Part shown: piece by piece, positions 57,600 through 64,000 of the stretch
How the letters are laid out: each line of letters opens with the position of its first letter
How positions within the stretch are numbered: position 1 is the first letter of the stretch
Source: Pseudomonas oryzae
Lineage (GTDB): Bacteria > Pseudomonadota > Gammaproteobacteria > Pseudomonadales > Pseudomonadaceae
Length of the DNA: 64,000 bases
NCBI RefSeq assembly: GCF_900104805.1
Contig: NZ_LT629751.1
Span: forward strand, 2,957,001 to 3,021,000
Direction: 5' to 3'
Translations under genes and position numbers: made by a program
Notes under the pieces: model-generated
The model's input: the letters and a program-made list of their open reading frames with translations, nothing else
What the model was told of the DNA's origin: nothing
Database searches by the model: none

Positions 57600-57666
57600 C
57601 CGTCTCTCGAAAATTGCGAAGTAGGTCAATCAGGCCCTTGCGGGCATTACAACTGCCGCTGGGCGG

Positions 57667-58692
57667 TCAATCCGGCCGCACCAGCTTGGGCTGGCCGAGG
57701 CTGGCCAGGCGTACACTGTCCTGCAGCTGCAGGACCTCATCCTGAGTGTCGATCGGCCCCAGGCGCACCCGGTGCAGCACCTGCTGGTTGCGCACGACCG
57801 AGCTGATAAACACCGGGGCAGTCCCCACCACTCCGATCAGCTTGGCCTTGAGGAGTTCCGCAGCGTCCGGGTTGGCGAAGGCGCCCACCTGGAGATACAG
57901 CCCAGCGGCTGGTGCAGAAGCGTTTTTTTTTACCGCCAGCTCGCCGGGCGACACCGCGGCGGCATGCTGCGCCACCGGCGGGGTCCAGGTCTCGATCGGC
58001 GCGACCGGCGGCTGCGCCACCGTGCGCACCTCGGTCGGCGCCGGCAGGGCGAGCGGCTTGGCATTGCTGGCGTAGGCGCTGGTCGGCGCGGTCAGCGGCA
58101 CCGGGCGGCCCTGCTGGGCCCACCACTGGTAGGGGTCGATGCCCTCGACCTTGACCCGCGCGGTGCCGCTCTCGGCGTAGCCGAGCTTCTTCGCCGCGGC
58201 GAAGGACAGGTCGATGATCCGGTCGGAGTAGAACGGCCCGCGGTCGTTGACCCGCAGGACCACGCTGCGGCCGTTGTCCAGGTTGGTCACCCGCACGTAG
58301 CTGGGCAGCGGCAGGGTCTTGTGCGCCGCGGTCATGCCGTACAGGTCGTAGGTCTCGCCGTTGGCGGTGGCCTGGCCGTGGAACTTGGTGCCGTACCAGG
58401 AGGCGATGCCGGTGGCGCGGTAGTTGCGCGCGTCCTGGATCGGGTAGTAGGGCTTGCCGAACACCGTGTAGGGGGTCGCCTTGACCGGGCCGTTGTGCGG
58501 CATCGGCACGGCGTCGGGGATGCGCGACACGTCGACGTCCCACCAGGGTTCGCCGTCCTTGTGCGGCCGGGCGTAGTTGCCCGGCCCGGAGATCGCCCCG
58601 CCCTCGCCGACCGGCGGGCGCGAGGTGGTGCAACTGGCCAGCAGCAGGCCGGCGGCGATCAGCGCCAGCGGCGCGAGAGCGCTCCCTCTCAT
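57667..58692 (-). CDS. rlpA: Septal ring lytic transglycosylase RlpA
   Basis: 341 residues from the ATG at 58692 (AGGAG at 8 bases). It is a lipoprotein with lipobox 'LLASC' (Cys21), a double-psi beta-barrel ('GIASWYGTKFHGQATANGET', 'VVLRVNDRGPF') and a C-terminal SPOR domain that begins 'GLYLQVGAFANPDAAELLKA' and binds denuded septal glycan. In P. aeruginosa RlpA cleaves naked glycan strands during division. Confidence 0.93.
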   Translation of the reverse strand: MRGSALAPLALIAAGLLLASCTTSRPPVGEGGAISGPGNYARPHKDGEPWWDVDVSRIPDAVPMPHNGPVKATPYTVFGKPYYPIQDARNYRATGIASWYGTKFHGQATANGETYDLYGMTAAHKTLPLPSYVRVTNLDNGRSVVLRVNDRGPFYSDRIIDLSFAAAKKLGYAESGTARVKVEGIDPYQWWAQQGRPVPLTAPTSAYASNAKPLALPAPTEVRTVAQPPVAPIETWTPPVAQHAAAVSPGELAVKKNASAPAAGLYLQVGAFANPDAAELLKAKLIGVVGTAPVFISSVVRNQQVLHRVRLGPIDTQDEVLQLQDSVRLASLGQPKLVRPD

Positions 58693-58694
58693 CC

Positions 58695-59705
58695 TCACAA
58701 CTCCTGGCGCTGCTGCTGCAGCGCGACCGAGAGCTGATGCACGGCCATGGCGTACATCACGCTACGGTTGTAGCGGGTGATCACGTAGAAGTTGGGCAGG
58801 CCCATCCAGAACTCGTCGCCCTGCGAGCCGTCGAGGCGGAAGGCGGTCACCGCGAAGTTCTCGTCGACCTTGTCCAGCGGCTCCCAGCCGAGCTGGCGCA
58901 GGTCGGCGACCGACTTGACCGGCTCGAGACCGGCGGTGAGGCCGTCGGCGAAGCGCACGCCGGAAACCCGCGCGCGGGTCACCACCGGATCGCCGGCGAC
59001 CCAGCCGTGGTTGTGGAAGTAGCTGGCCACGCTGCCGATGGCGTCCACCGGGTTCTTCCAGATGTCGATGTGGCCATCGCCGTCGAAGTCGACCGCGTAG
59101 GCACGGAAGCTGCTCGGCATGAACTGCGGCAGGCCCATGGCGCCGGCGTAGGAGCCGGTGATGGCGAGCGGATCGACCTGCTGCTCGCGGCTGAGCAGGA
59201 GGAACTCGCGCAGCTCCTTGCGGAAGAAGTCGGCGCGCGGCGGATAGTCGAAGCCGAGGGTCGCCAGCGCGTCCATAACCCGCCAGCTGCCGGTGTTGCG
59301 GCCGAAGAAGGTCTCCACACCGATGATCGCCACGATCACCTGCGCCGGCACGCCGTAGTCGCGCTCGGCACGCGCCAGTGCGTCGGCGTGGCGGCTCCAG
59401 AACTCGACGCCCTGGGCGATGCGCGCGTCGGTGATGAAGATCGGCCGGTACTCCTTCCACGGCTTGACCCGCTCGGCCGGCCGCGAGATGGCGTCGAGGA
59501 TCGGCTGCTTGCGCTCCACGCCGGCGAACAGCGCTTGCAGTTCGGGCGCGGCGAAGCCGTGGTCACGCACCAGCTCGCCGATGAAGGCGTCGAGCTGGGG
59601 CGAATTCTGGTAGTCGCCGGCCAGCGCCGGCGCGGCGCAGCCGATCAGCCCCGCCAGGGCGATCCGGCCCATGCCATGCCGCGCCCACGCGCGCAGTCTG
59701 TGCAT
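58695..59705 (-). CDS. mltB: Membrane-bound lytic murein transglycosylase B
   Basis: 336 residues from the ATG at 59705. The catalytic Glu is Glu131 in 'IIGVETFFGRNTGSW'; 'GSYAGAMGLPQFMPSSFRAY' and 'DGDGHIDIWKNPVDAIGSVA' complete the SLT-B fold. The leader has both a lipobox-like 'GLIGC' and a signal peptidase I site after 'APALA', so lipid anchoring is undecided. Its stop is two bases from the rlpA start. Confidence 0.93.
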   Translation of the reverse strand: MHRLRAWARHGMGRIALAGLIGCAAPALAGDYQNSPQLDAFIGELVRDHGFAAPELQALFAGVERKQPILDAISRPAERVKPWKEYRPIFITDARIAQGVEFWSRHADALARAERDYGVPAQVIVAIIGVETFFGRNTGSWRVMDALATLGFDYPPRADFFRKELREFLLLSREQQVDPLAITGSYAGAMGLPQFMPSSFRAYAVDFDGDGHIDIWKNPVDAIGSVASYFHNHGWVAGDPVVTRARVSGVRFADGLTAGLEPVKSVADLRQLGWEPLDKVDENFAVTAFRLDGSQGDEFWMGLPNFYVITRYNRSVMYAMAVHQLSVALQQQRQEL

Positions 59706-59739
59706 CGTGCTCTTCACTCTCGGTCTCAATGCTGCAGTC

Positions 59740-60885
59740 TCAAACCTGGGCGATCCACTTTCGATGGGTGTGGATCGACATCAAAATTCCGAAGCCGGAC
59801 ATCAGCGTCACCAGCGAGGTTCCGCCGTAACTGATGAAGGGCAAGGGCACCCCCACCACCGGCAGCAGTCCGCTGACCATGCCGATGTTGACGAACACGT
59901 AGATGAAGAAGGTCAGGGTGATACTGCCTGCCAGCAGCTTGCCGAACAAGGTCTGCGCCTGCACGGTGATCACCAGGCCGCGGGCGATCACCAGCAGGTA
60001 GACCAGCAGCAGCAGGCAGACGCCGACCATGCCGAACTCCTCGCTGAGGACGGCAATGATAAAGTCCGTATGACTTTCCGGCAAAAAATCCAGGTGCGAC
60101 TGGGTGCCCAGCAACCAGCCCTTGCCGAACACCCCGCCCGAGCCGATCGCCGCCTTGGACTGGATGATGTTCCAGCCGGTGCCCAGCGGATCGCTCTCCG
60201 GATCGAGGAAGGTGTGCACGCGCTGCTTCTGATAGTCGTGCAGCACGAAGTACCACATGCCCACGGCGATCGGCACCGCCGCCGCCGCCGCGCCGATGAT
60301 CCACAGCCAGCGTAGGCCGGCGATGAACAGCACGAAGGCGCCGGACACCAGGATCAGCATCCCGGTGCCGAGGTCGGGCTGCTTGAGGATCAGCGCGAAG
60401 GGCACGCCGATCAGCAGCAGGGCAATGGCCAGGTGCTTGAAGCTGGGCGGCAGGCTGCGCGTCGACAGATACCAGGCGATAGTCATCGGCATGATCAGCT
60501 TCATGAACTCCGAGGGCTGGAAGCGGACCACCCCGGGAATGTTGATCCAGCGCGTGGCCCCCATCGCCGTGTAGCCGAAGAATTCCACGCCGAGCAGCAG
60601 CAGCACGCCGCCGGCGTAGGCCAGCGGCGCCCAGCGCGCCATGAAGCGCGGCTCGATCTGCGCGATGATGCACATCGCGGTGAGGCCGATGCCGAACGAG
60701 GTGGTCTGCTTGATCAGCAGCCCCCAGTGCTTGCCGCCGGCCGACCACAGCACGAACAGGCCGACCACGCCGAGCAGCACCAGCAGCAGCAGCAGCGGGC
60801 CGTCGATGTGCAGGCGCTGCAGCAGGCTGGAGCGGCGGCGCAGCACGTCGTCGCTGGACAGGGTGCGGTCGAAGTTACTGGTCAC
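59740..60885 (-). CDS. rodA: Rod-shape SEDS glycosyltransferase RodA
   Basis: 381 residues from a GTG at 60885, which overlaps mrdA by 11 bases. Ten membrane segments. 'MGATRWINIPGVVRFQPSEF', the catalytic Asp in 'ILKQPDLGTGMLILVSGAF' and 'PFISYGGTSLVTLMSGFGIL' mark the SEDS family. It polymerises lipid II glycan together with PBP2. Confidence 0.95.
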   Translation of the reverse strand: MTSNFDRTLSSDDVLRRRSSLLQRLHIDGPLLLLLVLLGVVGLFVLWSAGGKHWGLLIKQTTSFGIGLTAMCIIAQIEPRFMARWAPLAYAGGVLLLLGVEFFGYTAMGATRWINIPGVVRFQPSEFMKLIMPMTIAWYLSTRSLPPSFKHLAIALLLIGVPFALILKQPDLGTGMLILVSGAFVLFIAGLRWLWIIGAAAAAVPIAVGMWYFVLHDYQKQRVHTFLDPESDPLGTGWNIIQSKAAIGSGGVFGKGWLLGTQSHLDFLPESHTDFIIAVLSEEFGMVGVCLLLLVYLLVIARGLVITVQAQTLFGKLLAGSITLTFFIYVFVNIGMVSGLLPVVGVPLPFISYGGTSLVTLMSGFGILMSIHTHRKWIAQV

Positions 60886-62794
60886 GGGGCACCTCGGCGG
60901 TCTGCGGCGGAGCGAACTCGGGCTTCAGGCGACCCTGCTCGTCGAGCAGCCAGGCGTCCAGCACCTGCTTGGCCACCGGGCCGGCCACGCCCGAGCCGGA
61001 CTCGCCGTTCTCCACCATCACCGCCACGGCGATCTTCGGATCGTCGGCCGGGGCGAAGGCGACGAACAGCGCGTGGTCGCGATGGCGCTCGCGCACCTTG
61101 TTGCGGTCGTACTTCTCGCCCTGGCGGATCGCCACCACCTGCGCCGTGCCGCTCTTGCCGGCGATCAGGTAGGGCGAGCCGAGGCCGATCTTGTGCGCGG
61201 TGCCGCGGGCGCCGTGCACCACCTCGATCATGCCGCGGGTCACCTGGTCCCAGTAGCGCGGATTCCTGGCGACGATGTCCGGCGGCGTGTCGCGCTCCTC
61301 GAGCAGGCCGGCGGCCATCAGCTGCTCGGCGCTCAGGCCGTCGGCGTCCTTGAGCAGCCGCGGGCGCACCCACTTGCCGCGGTTGGCGATCAGCGCGGTG
61401 GCCTGGGCCAGTTGCAGCGGGGTGGTCAACATGTAGCCCTGGCCGATGCCGGTGATCACCGTCTCGCCGGGGAACCAGCCCTGGCGACGGTTGACGCGCT
61501 TCCACTCGCGCGAGGGCATCAGCCCGGCGGCTTCCTCGAACAGGTCGAGGGATACCCGCTGGCCGAGGCCGAAGGCGCTCATGTACTGGTGCAGGCGGTC
61601 GATGCCGAGCTTGATCGCCAGGTCGTAGAAATAGGTGTCGTTGGAGCGCGCCAGGGCCAGGTTGAGGTCGACCCAGCCGTCGCCGCTGCGGTTCCAGTTG
61701 CGGTACTTGTGGCTGTTGCCGGGCAGCTGGTAGAAGCCGGGGTCGTAGACCCGGGTGGCCGAGTTGACCACTCCGGCGTCGAGGCCGGCCAGCGCCACCT
61801 GCGGCTTGACCGTCGAGCCGGGCGGATACAGGCCGCGCAGCACGCGGTTGTACAGCGGCCGGTCGATGGAGTCGCGCAGCGCCGCGTAGTCCTTGAAGCC
61901 GATGCCGGTGACGAACAGGTTGGGGTTGAAGCTCGGCTGGCTGACCATCGCCAGCACGCCGCCGGTGGCCGGCTCGATGGCGATCACCGCGCCGCGACGG
62001 CCGGCCAGCGCCGCCTCGGCGGCCTCCTGCAGCTGCAGATCGAGGTGCAGGCGGATGTCCTTGCCGGGCACCGGGTCGGTGTGCTTCAGCACGCGCAGCA
62101 CGCGGCCGCGGGCGTTGGTCTCGACCTCCTCGTAGCCGACCTGGCCGTGCAGCACGTCCTCGTAGAACTTCTCCGCACCGGTCTTGCCGATGTGGTGGGT
62201 GCCGCTGTAGTCCACCGGATCGAGCTTCTTCAGCTCCTGCTCGTTGATCCGCCCGACGTAGCCGACCGAATGGGCGAAGTGCTCGCCCTGCGGGTAGTGG
62301 CGCACCAGCTGGGCGACCACGTCGACCCCGGGCAGGCGGAACTGGTTGACCGCGACGCGGGCGATCTGCTCCTCGGTCAGCTCGAACAGCACCGGCACCG
62401 GTTCGAACGGCCGGCGCCCCTGGCGCAGGCGCTTCTCGAACAACGCGCGCTCCTCCTCGCCCAGCTCGAGCACCTCGACGATGGTGTCGAGCACCTTCGC
62501 CCAGTCGCCGGCGCGCTCGCGGGTCACGCTGAGGCTGAAGCTCGGCCGGTTGTCGGCGATGATCACCCCGTTGCGGTCGTAGATCAGCCCGCGGGTCGGC
62601 GGCAGCGGCTGCACGTGGATGCGGTTGTTCTCCGCCAGGGTCGAGTGGTGCTCGTACTGGATCACCTGCAGGTAGAACATCCGCGCCACCAGCACGCCGG
62701 TGAGCAGCAGCACGCAGATCGCGCCCACGACGGCGCGACTACGCACCAGACGGGCGTCGCGTTCGTGGTCCTTGAGCTGGATCGGCTGCGGCAT
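60875..62794 (-). CDS. mrdA: Penicillin-binding protein 2 (elongation transpeptidase)
   Basis: 639 residues. An N-terminal membrane anchor (about residues 20-45) is followed by the pedestal domain and the transpeptidase domain with Ser327-Thr-Val-Lys330 ('PPGSTVKPQVALAG'), Ser384-Asn-Asp386 ('LARSNDTYFY') and 'IAGKSGTAQVVAI'. It cross-links peptidoglycan in the elongasome with RodA. Its ATG lies 19 bases after the rlmH stop. Confidence 0.96.
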   Translation of the reverse strand: MPQPIQLKDHERDARLVRSRAVVGAICVLLLTGVLVARMFYLQVIQYEHHSTLAENNRIHVQPLPPTRGLIYDRNGVIIADNRPSFSLSVTRERAGDWAKVLDTIVEVLELGEEERALFEKRLRQGRRPFEPVPVLFELTEEQIARVAVNQFRLPGVDVVAQLVRHYPQGEHFAHSVGYVGRINEQELKKLDPVDYSGTHHIGKTGAEKFYEDVLHGQVGYEEVETNARGRVLRVLKHTDPVPGKDIRLHLDLQLQEAAEAALAGRRGAVIAIEPATGGVLAMVSQPSFNPNLFVTGIGFKDYAALRDSIDRPLYNRVLRGLYPPGSTVKPQVALAGLDAGVVNSATRVYDPGFYQLPGNSHKYRNWNRSGDGWVDLNLALARSNDTYFYDLAIKLGIDRLHQYMSAFGLGQRVSLDLFEEAAGLMPSREWKRVNRRQGWFPGETVITGIGQGYMLTTPLQLAQATALIANRGKWVRPRLLKDADGLSAEQLMAAGLLEERDTPPDIVARNPRYWDQVTRGMIEVVHGARGTAHKIGLGSPYLIAGKSGTAQVVAIRQGEKYDRNKVRERHRDHALFVAFAPADDPKIAVAVMVENGESGSGVAGPVAKQVLDAWLLDEQGRLKPEFAPPQTAEVPRDQ

Positions 62795-62813
62795 GGGGCG
62801 GAGGCGGAAACCG

Positions 62814-63281
62814 TTACTTGTGGTACGGGTGGCCGGACAGCACGGTCCAGGCGCGGTAGATCTGCTCGCCGAGCAGCACGCGCACCAGCGGGTGCGGCAG
62901 GGTCAGCGGCGACAGCGACCAGCGCTGCTCGCTGCGCGCGCACACCTCCGGCGCCAGCCCTTCCGGGCCGCCGACCATCAGGTTGACGGTGCGCGCGTCG
63001 AGGCGCCAGCGGTCCAGCTCGGCGGCCAGCTGCTCGGTGCTCCACGGCTTGCCATGGACCTCGAGGGTGACCACGCGTTCCCCGGGCTGCACCCGCGCCA
63101 GCATCGCCTCGCCTTCCTGACGGATCAGGCGGGCGATATCGGCGTTCTTGCCGCGGGTGTTGAGCGGAATCTCCACCAGCTCGAGGGTCAGCTCGGGCGG
63201 CAGGCGCTTGACGTACTCCTGCCAGCCCTCCTCGACCCAGCGCGGCATCCGCGAGCCGACGGCGATCAGTCGGATGCGCAT
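62814..63281 (-). CDS. rlmH: 23S rRNA pseudouridine1915 N3-methyltransferase
   Basis: 155 residues, SPOUT fold with the trefoil knot: '[20 protein letters not shown]', '[20 protein letters not shown]' and the '[20 protein letters not shown]' end are typical. It methylates pseudouridine 1915 of 23S rRNA in the intact ribosome. It lies 9 bases after the rsfS stop. Confidence 0.96.
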   Translation of the reverse strand: MRIRLIAVGSRMPRWVEEGWQEYVKRLPPELTLELVEIPLNTRGKNADIARLIRQEGEAMLARVQPGERVVTLEVHGKPWSTEQLAAELDRWRLDARTVNLMVGGPEGLAPEVCARSEQRWSLSPLTLPHPLVRVLLGEQIYRAWTVLSGHPYHK

Positions 63282-63290
63282 GCCGGAGGC

Positions 63291-63644
63291 TTACTCGTGG
63301 GCCTGCTGGGCGCGGCTCTGCTCGGCGCCCTGCCACAGGCGCTCGAGGTCGTAGAACTGGCGGGTGGCCGCCTGCATGACGTGCACCACCACGTTGCCGA
63401 GGTCGATCAGACCCCATTCGCCGGCGTCCAGGCCTTCGCTGCCGATCGGCCGCACGCCCTGCTCCTTGGTCTTCTCCAGCACGGTGTCGCACAGCGACTT
63501 GACATGGCGGCTGGAGCTGCCGGTGGCGATCACCATGAAGTCGGTGATGCTGGTCTTCTCGCGCACGTCGATGGTGAGGATGTCCTGACCTTTCAGTTCT
63601 TCCAGGGCGGCGATGACCACCTGGACCAGTTGTTCGGCTTGCAT
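63291..63644 (-). CDS. rsfS: Ribosome silencing factor RsfS
   Basis: 117 residues from the ATG at 63644. The conserved core '[20 protein letters not shown]', '[14 protein letters not shown]' and '[12 protein letters not shown]' is present. It binds ribosomal protein L14 and blocks subunit joining in starvation. It is 10 bases downstream of nadD. Confidence 0.94.
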   Translation of the reverse strand: MQAEQLVQVVIAALEELKGQDILTIDVREKTSITDFMVIATGSSSRHVKSLCDTVLEKTKEQGVRPIGSEGLDAGEWGLIDLGNVVVHVMQAATRQFYDLERLWQGAEQSRAQQAHE

Positions 63645-63654
63645 TGTCGAATGT

Positions 63655-64000
63655 TCACTCTTGGGTAGATGGGGTGGCACGGTACAGACCGTGCGCATGG
63701 ATATAGGCCAGCACCGCGTCGGGCACCAGGAAGCGGATCGAGCGGCCGGCGGCCAGACGCTCGCGGATCCCGGTGGCGGAGATCGCCAGCGGCATCTGCC
63801 AGACGAAGGCGATCTGCCCGGCCGGGCCCCGGAGCGACTGCGGGTCGCTCACGCTGCGCGCGGCCTGCAGGTCGCGCAGCGCTTCCGGCGCCTCGCTGTC
63901 GGCGTCCGGGCGCTGCAGCACGACGATGTGGCAGTGGTCGAGCAGTTCCTGCCAGCGGTGCCAGGTCGGCAGGCCGCAGAAGGCGTCCCAGCCGACCAGC
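63655..64000 (-). CDS. nadD: Nicotinate-nucleotide adenylyltransferase, C-terminal part
   Basis: The frame enters the window at 63999 and runs to the stop at 63655; the 5' part is outside. The visible 114 residues start '[20 protein letters not shown]' and end with '[20 protein letters not shown]', '[15 protein letters not shown]', the ISSTxIR-type and C-terminal motifs of NadD. It adenylates nicotinate mononucleotide in NAD synthesis, the step after the NadC product at the other end of this window. Confidence 0.94.
   Translation of the reverse strand, partial: LVGWDAFCGLPTWHRWQELLDHCHIVVLQRPDADSEAPEALRDLQAARSVSDPQSLRGPAGQIAFVWQMPLAISATGIRERLAAGRSIRFLVPDAVLAYIHAHGLYRATPSTQE

Overview
The window is a gene-dense, GC-rich stretch of a gammaproteobacterial chromosome, almost certainly from Pseudomonas sensu lato. 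The evidence is the gene order (thiO / fimT-pil minor pilins / ispH-fkpB-lspA-ileS-ribF-murJ / rpsT; leucine dehydrogenase with a 2-oxoacid dehydrogenase; flavodoxin / folM-folE-folX; lipA-lipB-dacA-rlpA-mltB-rodA-mrdA-rlmH-rsfS-nadD), a tmRNA encoding the tag ANDDNYALAA, and an OprC copper receptor. Species cannot be decided from the sequence. It reads as core chromosome: I see no prophage, insertion sequence, integron, CRISPR array, rRNA operon or toxin/defence island.

Layout. 1-1500: 3' end of nadC, tRNA-Thr(CGT), thiO. 1594-9295: type IV pilus minor-pilin operon on the minus strand (pilE, pilV, pilW, pilX, pilY1, then a second GspH/FimT pseudopilin) with a divergent fimT. 9311-16818: ispH-fkpB-lspA-ileS-ribF-murJ operon (minus). 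16980-21374: rpsT, a Bcr/CflA efflux gene divergent from a TetR regulator with a TtgR-like operator between them, a small unknown protein, a LEA14-type lipoprotein, a bacteriohemerythrin behind a sigma-54-like promoter, and ssrA. 21610-23852: ahpC-ahpF. 23916-26580: small conserved proteins, a DedA/YqaA-like membrane protein and a FadL-type porin. 26657-27077: an AT-rich palindrome and a BigR-like ArsR regulator. 27177-30214: molybdenum cofactor genes moaA, moaE, moaD and a fused mobA-moaC. 30329-34798: leucine dehydrogenase plus E1alpha, E1beta and E2 of a 2-oxoacid dehydrogenase. 34983-38681: flavodoxin, DCC protein, folM-folE-folX, DUF1244, HopJ-like. 38731-47253: MFS transporter with a coupled 44-residue membrane protein, YejK/NdpA, PPK2, GIY-YIG protein, carboxylesterase, RhlB, M23 peptidase, MscS channel. 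47387-50026: oprC and a DUF2946 protein. 50341-54432: leucine-rich leader peptide, leuA, arfB, endonuclease I, DUF2238 protein. 54450-64000: lipoylation and cell elongation genes (lipA, lipB, ybeD-like, dacA, rlpA, mltB, rodA, mrdA, rlmH, rsfS, nadD 5' truncated by the window edge).

How the genes work together. Most blocks are standard housekeeping operons with stop/start overlaps. Leucine dehydrogenase makes branched-chain 2-oxoacids next to a dehydrogenase complex that could oxidise them, and lipA/lipB supply the lipoyl group such a complex needs. The folM-folE-folX run makes tetrahydromonapterin. The dacA-to-nadD run includes the rod-shape elongation machinery. A family of short inverted repeats, with ends GTAGGG and CCCTAC in the full copies, is scattered through the intergenic gaps; two genes take their stop codon from that end motif.

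I did not find a clearly undescribed multi-gene system. The most interesting items are regulatory or small: the AT-rich palindrome between the BigR-like regulator and the FadL porin, the MobA-MoaC fusion, the leuA leader peptide, the sigma-54-like promoter before hemerythrin, the TtgR-like operator, the TGTACA motifs around folM, and the repeat family.
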